DNA of 5,263 nt from NCBI GenBank assembly GCA_016931665.1, contig JAFGEH010000156.1:1-5263 (forward strand). The letters run 5' to 3'. Under the pieces are notes generated by a model. It had not been told where the DNA came from. It was given only the letters and a program-made list of their open reading frames with translations, and made no database searches. A program made the translations under genes and the position numbers. This document shows, piece by piece, positions 1 to 5,263 of the stretch. The stretch's first letter is position 1; each line of letters starts with the position of its first letter. This stretch comes from Candidatus Cloacimonadota bacterium. GTDB taxonomy: Bacteria > Cloacimonadota > Cloacimonadia > Cloacimonadales > TCS61.

Positions 1-95
1 AAGGAACAATCTTTTCTCCCTCTCCCTCTCCTCCGGAGAGGGCCGGGGTGAGGCGGGGTGAGGCACTATTTTCTCCTCGTCTCAAAGTCACAGAT
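1..95. repeat. Repeat-rich 3' flank: TCTCCC repeats, GC hairpin and 10-bp tandem repeat
   Basis: This stretch lies downstream of the minus-strand receiver gene. It holds three TCTCCC-like units at 15-32. An inverted repeat follows: CCCTCTCC (24-31) and GGAGAGGG (35-42) form a perfect 8-bp stem with a 3-base loop. Then come two exact copies of CGGGGTGAGG in tandem (44-53 and 54-63). In the minus-strand transcript the hairpin would lie about 53 nt after the stop codon and could protect or end the message, but no U-run follows it on either strand, so it is not a canonical intrinsic terminator. From memory, palindromes of this general form (CCCTCTCC...GGAGAGGG...GGGGTGAGG) occur as dispersed intergenic elements in several bacterial groups; I cannot confirm that here. 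Confidence 0.6.
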
Positions 96-1916
96 TCACT
101 CCCTCTTTTCTTTCAATCTGGCAATCTCATCCCGCAATTCTTTCATACGCAATTCGCGCTCGATGGTGGCATCATGGAATCTTTCCAATTCTAAAATCCG
201 TTCTTTCAATTCTTTGGTTTTTTCAGCTACCTGTATTTTCAGATTGTCTTTTATTTCACGCAGTTTTTTTTCTGCCTTTATACGGTCGCTGATGTCGCGA
301 ATATTGCATTGGATCACCTTGTGATGGTTCACCAGATAGACGTTGCTGACAAACTCAACCTCGTGCCGCTTTCCGTAGCAATCTTCCAGCGCCTTGTCTT
401 CGTAGCGGATGTATTCCTTCTGCTGTAATTCCCTGAAATTGTCTTGATTGGAAATTATATCCTTGATGAAACCCAGTTCCCAGACTTTCTTACCCAGGAA
501 TTCTTCGTGCGAATAGCCCAGCTTCTTGATCAGGAAAGGATTCGCATCCACGATCACCCCAGTCTCGGCATCAATGATCAGAATGCCGTCTTTGGCTGAT
601 TCGAATAGCCGGCGATACCGGAGTTCGGAAATAGTCTGCGCTTCTTCTGCTTTTTTCTGCTCACTGATATCCTGAAACGAACCCCGCACTTTGATAATCT
701 TGCCGGTTTCATCTTTCACCGCTCTGCCTATAGTTCGCACCCACACCCGCTTCCCGGTTCTGGTGATGATCTCCATCTCCTCATCATAAGGAATGCCCTT
801 TTCAGCGCAATCGGTGAAAACCTGTGTGATCTTATCGTGCCACTCGGGCGCATAGAAATTGATGCCTTCCTGCACGGGCGGTGTATACCCGTGCGGCACT
901 TCGTGAATATCTGCCACCGCATCCGACCAGGTGCAGCTATTTTTCTCCAGGTCAACGCTCCAACCGCCGAATCTGGCAGTTTCTCCGGCTATCTGCAGAA
1001 GTGAATATTGAGATATCAGTTGTTCTTCAGCCTGTCTACGTTCTGTGATGTCTTTCACTATCGCCATCAACATATTATGTTCACTGATATTGAGTATCCC
1101 TGTGGTAACTTCCACCGGATATACCTTGCCGTTCTTTCTTTGATGCTCAGCTTCCAAAGTTGAAGATTCACCCGGTTCCCACTGGTTCCATAAATGCAAT
1201 ATCTCGTCTCGGGGAATATTCTTAGCTGATTCCGAGGGAAGAAAATCAAATACGGTCATTTTCAACAATTCTTCCCGTGTAAAACCTGACTGCTGGCAGG
1301 CCATCCGGTTGACATCCATGATTCGCCCCTGAAGATCGTGCAGGTAAATTCCTTCTACCGACTGATCGAACAAAGATTGATATTTCTCTTCACTCTCGCG
1401 CAGCGCCTGCTCAGCAGCTTTTCTGGCGGTAAGCTCCTGCTCCAGCTGTTTCATCTTCTGTTCGAGTTTCCTGACCAGCCTCTCATTATATAATGTCAGG
1501 ATCTCCTCTTCTTCAGGATATACCTTTTCAATCGTCTTTTTTTTATTCCGATGTTTCTCCATAACTTCATTTATTATTTTCAATAAAACTTCCGGCTCAC
1601 AGGGCTTCACCACAAAACGGTCCGCGCCCATCTTCAGGGCCAGCTCTTCATCTTTGGGTCCGGTGTAAGTTGCCGTATAAACGATGAAAGGAATATTCTG
1701 CCAGCGAGGATCGGTCCTCACCTTTCTGCACAATTGAAAGCCGTCCATAACCGGCATCAGTATATCGCTGATGATCAGGTCGAAATTTTCGGTTGCCAGC
1801 AACTCGAGAGCTACAGCACCGTTGAAAGCTATCACGGTTTCATGACCCTTTCCCTGTAAAAGGCTTTGCAGGAGATAGCCATTTTCCTGGCGGTCATCAA
1901 CTAAAAGTATTTTCAT
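96..1916 (-). CDS. Receiver-PAS-PAS-PAS signalling protein without kinase or output domain
   Basis: This 606-residue soluble protein is a response-regulator-type sensor. Residues 1-122 are a receiver domain with acidic D7 and D8, phospho-acceptor D51 in SDILMPVMDG, switch residue T81 and K104 in VVKP, so phosphorylation by a partner kinase is expected. A charged, probably coiled linker (about 125-175) leads to PAS1 (about 175-295), a PAS_3-type domain PAS2 (about 300-423, with GGWSVDL and a WVRTIGRAV strand) and PAS3 (about 428-545, with VDANP). Each ends in a DI(T/S)(E/D)-type segment. The last 56 residues are a coiled-coil-like tail almost shared with the upstream gene. There is no HisKA, HATPase, GGDEF, EAL, HD or helix-turn-helix region. 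The start overlaps the upstream stop as ATGA, which implies translational coupling; AAGGG lies 9 nt before the ATG. The PAS ligands cannot be read from the sequence. It could be a single-protein signal integrator or an adaptor for a kinase encoded elsewhere. Confidence 0.93.
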   Translation of the reverse strand: MKILLVDDRQENGYLLQSLLQGKGHETVIAFNGAVALELLATENFDLIISDILMPVMDGFQLCRKVRTDPRWQNIPFIVYTATYTGPKDEELALKMGADRFVVKPCEPEVLLKIINEVMEKHRNKKKTIEKVYPEEEEILTLYNERLVRKLEQKMKQLEQELTARKAAEQALRESEEKYQSLFDQSVEGIYLHDLQGRIMDVNRMACQQSGFTREELLKMTVFDFLPSESAKNIPRDEILHLWNQWEPGESSTLEAEHQRKNGKVYPVEVTTGILNISEHNMLMAIVKDITERRQAEEQLISQYSLLQIAGETARFGGWSVDLEKNSCTWSDAVADIHEVPHGYTPPVQEGINFYAPEWHDKITQVFTDCAEKGIPYDEEMEIITRTGKRVWVRTIGRAVKDETGKIIKVRGSFQDISEQKKAEEAQTISELRYRRLFESAKDGILIIDAETGVIVDANPFLIKKLGYSHEEFLGKKVWELGFIKDIISNQDNFRELQQKEYIRYEDKALEDCYGKRHEVEFVSNVYLVNHHKVIQCNIRDISDRIKAEKKLREIKDNLKIQVAEKTKELKERILELERFHDATIERELRMKELRDEIARLKEKRE

Positions 1917-3043
1917 GGTCTATCACCCTTCAGCTGCTCGATCTCTTCCCGCAACTCTTTCATGCGCAGCTCACGCTCGATGGTGGCATCATAAAATTTT
2001 TCCAGTTCCTCGATCCTTTCCTGCAATTCCCGGGTCTTCTCCGCCACCTGTCGTTCCAGGTTATCTTTCAGGTCGATGAGTTCCTCTTCCACTTGCCGTC
2101 GTTCGGTAATGTCCATCCCGAAGGAAATCGTCCCAGGTGAATCACCATTATCTTTTATCGTATTCTTCTGCCAGACAATATACCTTTTCTCACCTGATTT
2201 TGTTAGAATGGGGCTCTCAAAAATATCGGTTATGCCCTGTCTATCAAATAAATTATTATAACTCCCCCAAAATTCAGGATAGCTCTCTTCAGGTATTAAT
2301 GTTTTGAACCACTCCTTGCCTTTGATTTCGGAAGACCTGTAACCCGTTATCTGCTCAGCTGCCTCGTTGAGTATAACCACTCTGCCCTGTTTATCAAGTT
2401 GAACAAAGATTACGTTGGCGGTCTGAATTATCTTCTCCACATAATTCCTGGCTTTCAGCAGAGCTTTCTCTCCGCGAACACGGGCTCCCTCGTCCCCCAG
2501 CAGCAAACCGACCAGTACCGTGACCACCGGAAAGATCAACAGAATAGGCAGCCAGATACGGCTGATAATCTGAGGACCTGCCGGCCAGGGCTGTAGTAAC
2601 AGCTGACTAGCCAGCATGACAATATGAGCACAGATACCGAAGATATAAAGCGAGAAAATATTCAACCTTTCCGGTCGGTTCATATAAACCCGGTGAAAGA
2701 CCACTCCCAGGCTGCTGCAGCCCAGAATGGTAGCCAGACCTGCCCAGACACCTGCTCCTCCCATCTGTGCCCGGTAAACTCCGGCGATCAGGGCAGAAAG
2801 AGCTGCAGTTATCCCCCCTCCGAACATACCAGCCAGAGAAAGAATGATCGAACGCCCGTCATAAATAATCCCCGGCGAGTAGCGGAAAGGAAAATTCATA
2901 CCGATAATGGCTACTACTCCAAAGAGGATCCCGGAAAGGATTCTGGCCCAAATTTCACTTTTCCAGCGTAACCGGGTAAGTAGACTGTAAAGTGTACTCA
3001 AGGCCAGCAGCAAAACAACATTCTGTAGTAAACTTAAATACAT
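1913..3043 (-). CDS. 5TMR-LYT membrane sensor protein with one PAS domain, no kinase
   Basis: This 376-residue inner-membrane protein has about six hydrophobic segments (roughly 5-22, 34-52, 64-88, 96-116, 129-150, 162-182). Residues 35-120 match the LytS-like 5TMR-LYT sensor domain: NFPF, a YDGR at 61-64, a GMFGGG stretch, and YRAQMGG at 90-96 followed by glycines. The family senses small molecules or envelope state from outside. A short linker leads to a cytoplasmic PAS domain (about 198-318, with VVILNEAAEQITGY and ending DITERRQ) and then a 56-residue coiled-coil-like tail. LytS proteins normally continue into a kinase, which is absent here; the stop codon overlaps the next gene's start, so the 3' end is not an obvious truncation. 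The start is supported by AAGGAG 5 nt upstream. It is the first gene of the pair and probably passes a signal to the receiver protein through the shared tail; that step is inference. Confidence 0.92.
   Translation of the reverse strand: MYLSLLQNVVLLLALSTLYSLLTRLRWKSEIWARILSGILFGVVAIIGMNFPFRYSPGIIYDGRSIILSLAGMFGGGITAALSALIAGVYRAQMGGAGVWAGLATILGCSSLGVVFHRVYMNRPERLNIFSLYIFGICAHIVMLASQLLLQPWPAGPQIISRIWLPILLIFPVVTVLVGLLLGDEGARVRGEKALLKARNYVEKIIQTANVIFVQLDKQGRVVILNEAAEQITGYRSSEIKGKEWFKTLIPEESYPEFWGSYNNLFDRQGITDIFESPILTKSGEKRYIVWQKNTIKDNGDSPGTISFGMDITERRQVEEELIDLKDNLERQVAEKTRELQERIEELEKFYDATIERELRMKELREEIEQLKGDRP
1926..1930 (-). promoter_or_regulatory. Ribosome binding site of the receiver gene, inside the upstream CDS
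   Basis: On the minus strand AAGGG lies 9 nt before the ATG at 1916 and inside the last codons of the upstream sensor gene. It is weaker than the site of the first gene, which fits re-initiation through the ATGA stop-start overlap. Confidence 0.5.
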
Positions 3044-3048
3044 ATCCG

Positions 3049-3054
3049 CTCCTT
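3049..3054 (-). promoter_or_regulatory. Ribosome binding site of the 5TMR-LYT sensor gene
   Basis: AAGGAG on the minus strand sits 5 nt upstream of the ATG at 3043. It decides this start, which also places the first hydrophobic segment right at the N-terminus. Confidence 0.75.
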
Positions 3055-3275
3055 AACCCTTTCAGGATAGAAAAGGTCCCAATTGCTGAACTTTCCTCTA
3101 ATGTTTAGTATCATAATATCCTCTGCCTGATGCTGAAAATTCTCAACTTTGATAAATTTTTACAGACTATGTTACAGAAATAATGAATTTTACATCTGGA
3201 TTCTTTAATTAATAGTGTCAAATAAAAAAATCCTCATCCAGAAATCTCAGGAACTTTTTACTGAAAATAAAAAAA

Positions 3276-3361
3276 CAGATAACCAGCAGGCAACCGTTTC
3301 ATCTCAAATTATTCCATTGACTTAAGATCAGAGTAACTATTACCTGTCTGCTGGTAATCTG
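3276..3361 (+). repeat. Long-range inverted repeat in the leader of the secreted-protein gene
   Basis: CAGATAACCAGCAG (3276-3289) and CTGCTGGTAATCTG (3348-3361) pair at 13 of 14 positions, with one A-A mismatch (3281/3356) and a 58-nt interval. The right arm also takes part in a shorter perfect hairpin, ATTACC (3339-3344) with GGTAAT (3353-3358). The two pairings are mutually exclusive. It could be an RNA structure if transcription starts upstream of 3276, or an operator for a DNA-binding protein, since it brackets a candidate promoter. Confidence 0.6.
3317..3343 (+). promoter_or_regulatory. Weak sigma70-like promoter candidate for the secreted-protein gene
   Basis: TTGACT (3317-3322) matches the -35 consensus at 5 of 6 bases. 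The best nearby -10 is TATTAC (3338-3343), 4 of 6, with a short 15-bp spacer. FCB-group promoters often differ from this consensus, so the call is tentative. If it is correct, transcription starts near 3350 and the upstream inverted-repeat arms are not in the RNA. Confidence 0.22.
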
Positions 3362-3378
3362 CTCGACTCGGCAAAAAC

Positions 3379-3385
3379 AGGAGGT
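3379..3385 (+). promoter_or_regulatory. Strong ribosome binding site of the secreted repeat protein
   Basis: AGGAGGT is a near-perfect Shine-Dalgarno sequence; AGGAGG ends 4 nt before the ATG at 3389. It fixes the start codon, directly followed by a signal peptide. Part of it (AGGT, continuing to AGGTAATA at 3382-3389) is exactly complementary to TATTACCT at 3338-3345, so it could be masked in RNA. Confidence 0.85.
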
Positions 3386-3388
3386 AAT

Positions 3389-5263
3389 ATGAAAGGCCAC
3401 CGCAGAATATTTGTATCAGCTGCTATAATTCTCGGTTCCCTGTTATCCGCTCAACCTTGGCTGCAGAATGATACTGTCTTCAACAGCAGTGGAGTACCCA
3501 GTCTGCCCTTTTCCCAGCCGCGTTTTGCCGATCTGGACGGGGACGGCGACCCGGACCTGATTCTAGGTAGTATCGACCAGGCCCCTGTTTATCTGGAGAA
3601 TACCGGTACACCCACTCAGCCGATTTTCAGTCCGGGTGCCGCTATCTTCAGCGGGATTTCTCCGCTGGACGCCGAAGTGGGCGTCTGCGGAGACCTGGAT
3701 CAAGACGGTGATCTGGACTTAGTCACCGGCGGTTATACCGGTTTGCACTTCTATCTGAACACCGGAAATGTGACTACACCGGCTTTTTCTGAAGTCCCCG
3801 GATATTTCAGCGGGTTGAACGCAGGCAGCTGTCCCGTACCCGATCTGGCTGATGTGGACTCCGATGGTGACCTTGATCTGGTGGTTGGCATCAGTGAAGG
3901 CGGTTCCGCAAAACTTTATTTCAACCAGGGCAGCCCCACTTCAGCTCAGTTCAGCGAAAACGACCTGCTGATCATCGGCGATGTGGGATTATATGCCTAT
4001 CCCGTCTTCTGCGACCTGGATAATGATAATGACCAGGACCTGCTGGTGGGCAGAGACCTGCACGGTTTTGTGTATTATGAAAATATGGGAAATTCGGCCA
4101 CACCAGACTGGCAGGTGAACACCACCGTCTTCACCGGGCTGGGTGCGGATACCTACTGGAACTCTCCCGACCTGGCCGACCTGAACGGGAATGGCACTTT
4201 CGACCTGATCTACGGCACCGCTTCCGGTCCTCTGCATTATTATCAGAATTCCGGCACTCCCGCCTCTCCCCTCTGGCAGGTGAATACAACTCTGTTCGGC
4301 GGCGTACTCGATGTAGGAGGCGCCAGTAATCCCTTCTTCTTCGATTTCGATGTGGATGGCGATCTTGATCTGATCAGCGGCAGCCAGCTGGGTGACATAA
4401 AATACTACCATAACACCGGCACCGCTTCCGCTCCCGCCTGGGAAGATCATAGCGATATTTTTGTGAGTATCGACCATTCCATCTATTCGGCTGCCACGGT
4501 GGGTGACGTCAATGCCGACGGCCATCCCGACCTGATCGTGGGAGACTTGAGTGGCCAGCTCTTCTACCACCGCAACACCGGCCACGGCTTCATCTGGGAA
4601 ACAGCTGCCCTCTCCTTCGTTAATCTGGGAGGCTGGTCTGCTCCCCGCCTGGTGGATATGGATAACGATGGGGATCTGGACATCGTGGCGGGCAATGAAG
4701 CCGGCAACCTGTTCTATTTCGAAAATGCCGGATCACCATCAATACCGGATTGGATTGCTGTCCCGGGCTTCTTTGGAGGTATAGATGTGGGCAGTAATTG
4801 TGTGCCGGCAATGGTTGACCTGGATTTTGACGGGGATTGGGATCTGCTGACAGGAGATTTGTGGGGGGAAGTACAATACTTTGAAAATCAGAACGGACCC
4901 TGGGTGGAAAATCCCGCTCCGGTGGCAGGATTATCCGGCGGACAGAATACCACCCCCGCCTGTGCCGACCTGGATGGTGACGGCGATCCCGATCTGTGTC
5001 TGGGCAATTACAGCGGCACCTTTAACTATTTCGAGAATCAGCAGGATTTCAATTTCATTGCCCAGACCGTGATTCCTTCCTTCAATTTCCAGCTCGGGAA
5101 TTACCCTAATCCTTTCAACCCGCAGACAACAATTTCCTTCCGGCTGCCCGAAAACTGTTCACACGCCGAACTTCTCATCTATAATTCCCGCGGCCAGCTT
5201 GTTCTCTCCCGGCAAATAAACCTGTCAACTCCTGAACCCATGAACTCATCAACCCCTGAACCC
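3389..5263 (+). CDS. Secreted FG-GAP/VCBS repeat protein with C-terminal FlgD-Ig-like sorting domain (3' end outside window)
   Basis: The frame is open from the ATG to the window edge (625 codons, no stop), so the C-terminus is missing. Residues 1-21 form a signal peptide: basic KGHRR, a hydrophobic core, and probable cleavage after LSA. Ten calcium-loop motifs of the form DxDxDGDxDL start at residues 48, 102, 155, 209, 264, 319, 373, 423, 477 and 527, about 53 residues apart. Each is followed by an aromatic strand ending in (E/L/Q)NxG-type residues, as in FG-GAP/VCBS beta-propellers. The fifth loop (DLNGNGTFDL) is degenerate. From about 568 a FlgD-Ig-like domain begins with NYPNPFNP (571-578) and IYNSRGQLV (597-605); in FCB bacteria this C-terminal type goes with export and surface attachment by a type IX-like route. 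Role inferred as a calcium-stabilised surface or extracellular binding protein; the ligand is unknown. Confidence 0.93.
   Translation, partial: MKGHRRIFVSAAIILGSLLSAQPWLQNDTVFNSSGVPSLPFSQPRFADLDGDGDPDLILGSIDQAPVYLENTGTPTQPIFSPGAAIFSGISPLDAEVGVCGDLDQDGDLDLVTGGYTGLHFYLNTGNVTTPAFSEVPGYFSGLNAGSCPVPDLADVDSDGDLDLVVGISEGGSAKLYFNQGSPTSAQFSENDLLIIGDVGLYAYPVFCDLDNDNDQDLLVGRDLHGFVYYENMGNSATPDWQVNTTVFTGLGADTYWNSPDLADLNGNGTFDLIYGTASGPLHYYQNSGTPASPLWQVNTTLFGGVLDVGGASNPFFFDFDVDGDLDLISGSQLGDIKYYHNTGTASAPAWEDHSDIFVSIDHSIYSAATVGDVNADGHPDLIVGDLSGQLFYHRNTGHGFIWETAALSFVNLGGWSAPRLVDMDNDGDLDIVAGNEAGNLFYFENAGSPSIPDWIAVPGFFGGIDVGSNCVPAMVDLDFDGDWDLLTGDLWGEVQYFENQNGPWVENPAPVAGLSGGQNTTPACADLDGDGDPDLCLGNYSGTFNYFENQQDFNFIAQTVIPSFNFQLGNYPNPFNPQTTISFRLPENCSHAELLIYNSRGQLVLSRQINLSTPEPMNSSTPEP
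3530..5038 (+). repeat. Ten tandem FG-GAP/VCBS-type protein repeats
   Basis: The repeat array covers residues 48-550 of the secreted protein. Each unit of about 50-55 residues (150-165 bp) contains DLDxDGDxDLxxG, then a short strand such as LFYFEN or LHYYQN, then a G-T/S-P turn and a W or F about 10 residues later. Loops 1, 2, 3, 6, 8, 9 and 10 keep the full set of aspartates; loop 4 has N for G, loop 7 has N and H substitutions, and loop 5 is the most eroded. The copies have diverged at the DNA level, so recent slippage expansion is not evident. Confidence 0.85.
5217..5263 (+). repeat. Degenerate 8-bp tandem repeat inside the sorting domain
   Basis: Units TCAACTCC (5225-5232), TGAACCCA (5233-5240), TGAACTCA (5241-5248), TCAACCCC (5249-5256) and a partial TGAACCC (5257-5263) follow each other without gaps; TAAACCTG (5217-5224) may be a decayed first unit. 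Consensus is T(C/G)AAC(C/T)C(C/A). The array runs off the window, so its length is unknown. Because three units make 24 bp, it is read as an 8-residue period, STPEPMNS then STPEP. It sits where FlgD-Ig-like domains usually have a loop before the WDG strand. Confidence 0.7.

Larger units (their letters stand above)
3044..3388. other. AT-rich divergent intergenic region, no gene
   Basis: This region separates the minus-strand sensor operon from the plus-strand secreted-protein gene. Its base composition is clearly more AT-rich than the flanking genes, with A- and T-runs at 3155-3160, 3222-3230 and 3266-3275. I see no credible small ORF and no tRNA or known riboswitch core. For the minus strand I see only weak promoter elements: TTGACA at 3221-3216 without a good -10 at 16-18 bp, and TATTAT at 3118-3113 without a good -35. 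A direct repeat TTACAGA occurs at 3160-3166 and 3172-3178. The right part (3276-3389) holds the inverted repeats listed separately. Confidence 0.7.

Noticed and set aside
24..42. Hairpin as an intrinsic terminator of the sensor operon
   Set aside because: The stem is perfect but no U-run follows on either strand, so it is reported as a repeat element only.
159..180. His581 of the receiver protein (FHDATIEREL) as a histidine-kinase H-box
   Set aside because: The paralogous tail in the sensor has Tyr351 at the same position, and no HATPase domain follows in either protein.
58..324. Plus-strand 88-codon ORF opposite the end of the receiver gene
   Set aside because: It is antisense to the conserved coiled-coil tail and PAS3; the peptide is serine- and phenylalanine-rich as expected for a mirror frame, with no credible RBS or family.
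2399..2971. Two plus-strand ORFs (2399-2596 and 2624-2971) inside the membrane sensor gene
   Set aside because: Both are antisense to the hydrophobic 5TMR-LYT segments, which explains their hydrophilic composition; no family match or RBS seen.
3183..3212. Tiny ORF starting ATGAATTTT in the intergenic region
   Set aside because: It ends after nine codons, has no Shine-Dalgarno sequence, and shows no leader-peptide pattern.
3193..3221. TTGACA on the minus strand as promoter of the sensor operon
   Set aside because: The -35 is perfect, but no -10 resembling TATAAT lies 16-18 bp downstream; the nearest TAAAAT is 23 bp away.
3276..3388. A known riboswitch class such as cyclic-di-GMP or cobalamin
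   Set aside because: No conserved core motif of these classes is visible; only the competing helices are supported.
3989..4585. Minus-strand 198-codon ORF opposite the repeat array
   Set aside because: It is the mirror of the periodic aspartate-rich loops, which give recurring I/V/H-rich peptides in antisense; the plus frame has the RBS, the signal peptide and the family motifs.
3530..5038. CRISPR or DNA satellite explanation for the periodicity of about 160 bp
   Set aside because: The periodicity lies in the protein motif; the DNA copies differ, there are no constant repeats with unique spacers, and the reading frame is continuous.

Overview
The window shows three genes around one AT-rich intergenic region. 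Two overlapping minus-strand genes (3043 down to 96) encode PAS-domain signalling proteins. A plus-strand gene starts at 3389 and is still open at the right edge (5263). It encodes a large secreted protein with ten calcium-binding FG-GAP/VCBS-type repeats and the start of a C-terminal FlgD-Ig-like sorting domain carrying NYPNPFNP. That domain type, attached to secreted repeat proteins, is typical of the FCB group, particularly Candidatus Cloacimonadota, Marinimicrobia and relatives. I infer such an organism (Cloacimonadota-like, moderate confidence); no marker gene in the window settles it.

Layout: 1-95 is a short repeat-rich tail with a perfect GC hairpin and a 10-bp tandem repeat. 96-1916 (minus) is a REC-PAS-PAS-PAS protein. 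1913-3043 (minus) is a 5TMR-LYT membrane sensor with one PAS domain. 3044-3388 is a divergent intergenic region with candidate regulatory structures. 3389-5263 (plus) is the secreted repeat protein, truncated by the window edge; just before that edge lies a degenerate 8-bp tandem repeat inside the sorting domain.

The two minus-strand genes overlap by ATGA and are probably one translationally coupled operon: a membrane sensor followed by a soluble receiver protein. Neither has a histidine-kinase transmitter, a DNA-binding domain or a cyclic-nucleotide output domain. Both end instead in the same 56-residue coiled-coil-like tail (39 of 56 residues identical), so I infer that the tail is the coupling or output device. 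The secreted protein is divergently transcribed from the sensor operon; control of one by the other is possible but not shown.

The observations most worth a second look are the shared kinase-less tail, a possible RNA switch over the ribosome-binding site of the secreted protein, and the 8-bp repeat whose copy-number changes would shift the reading frame of the sorting domain.
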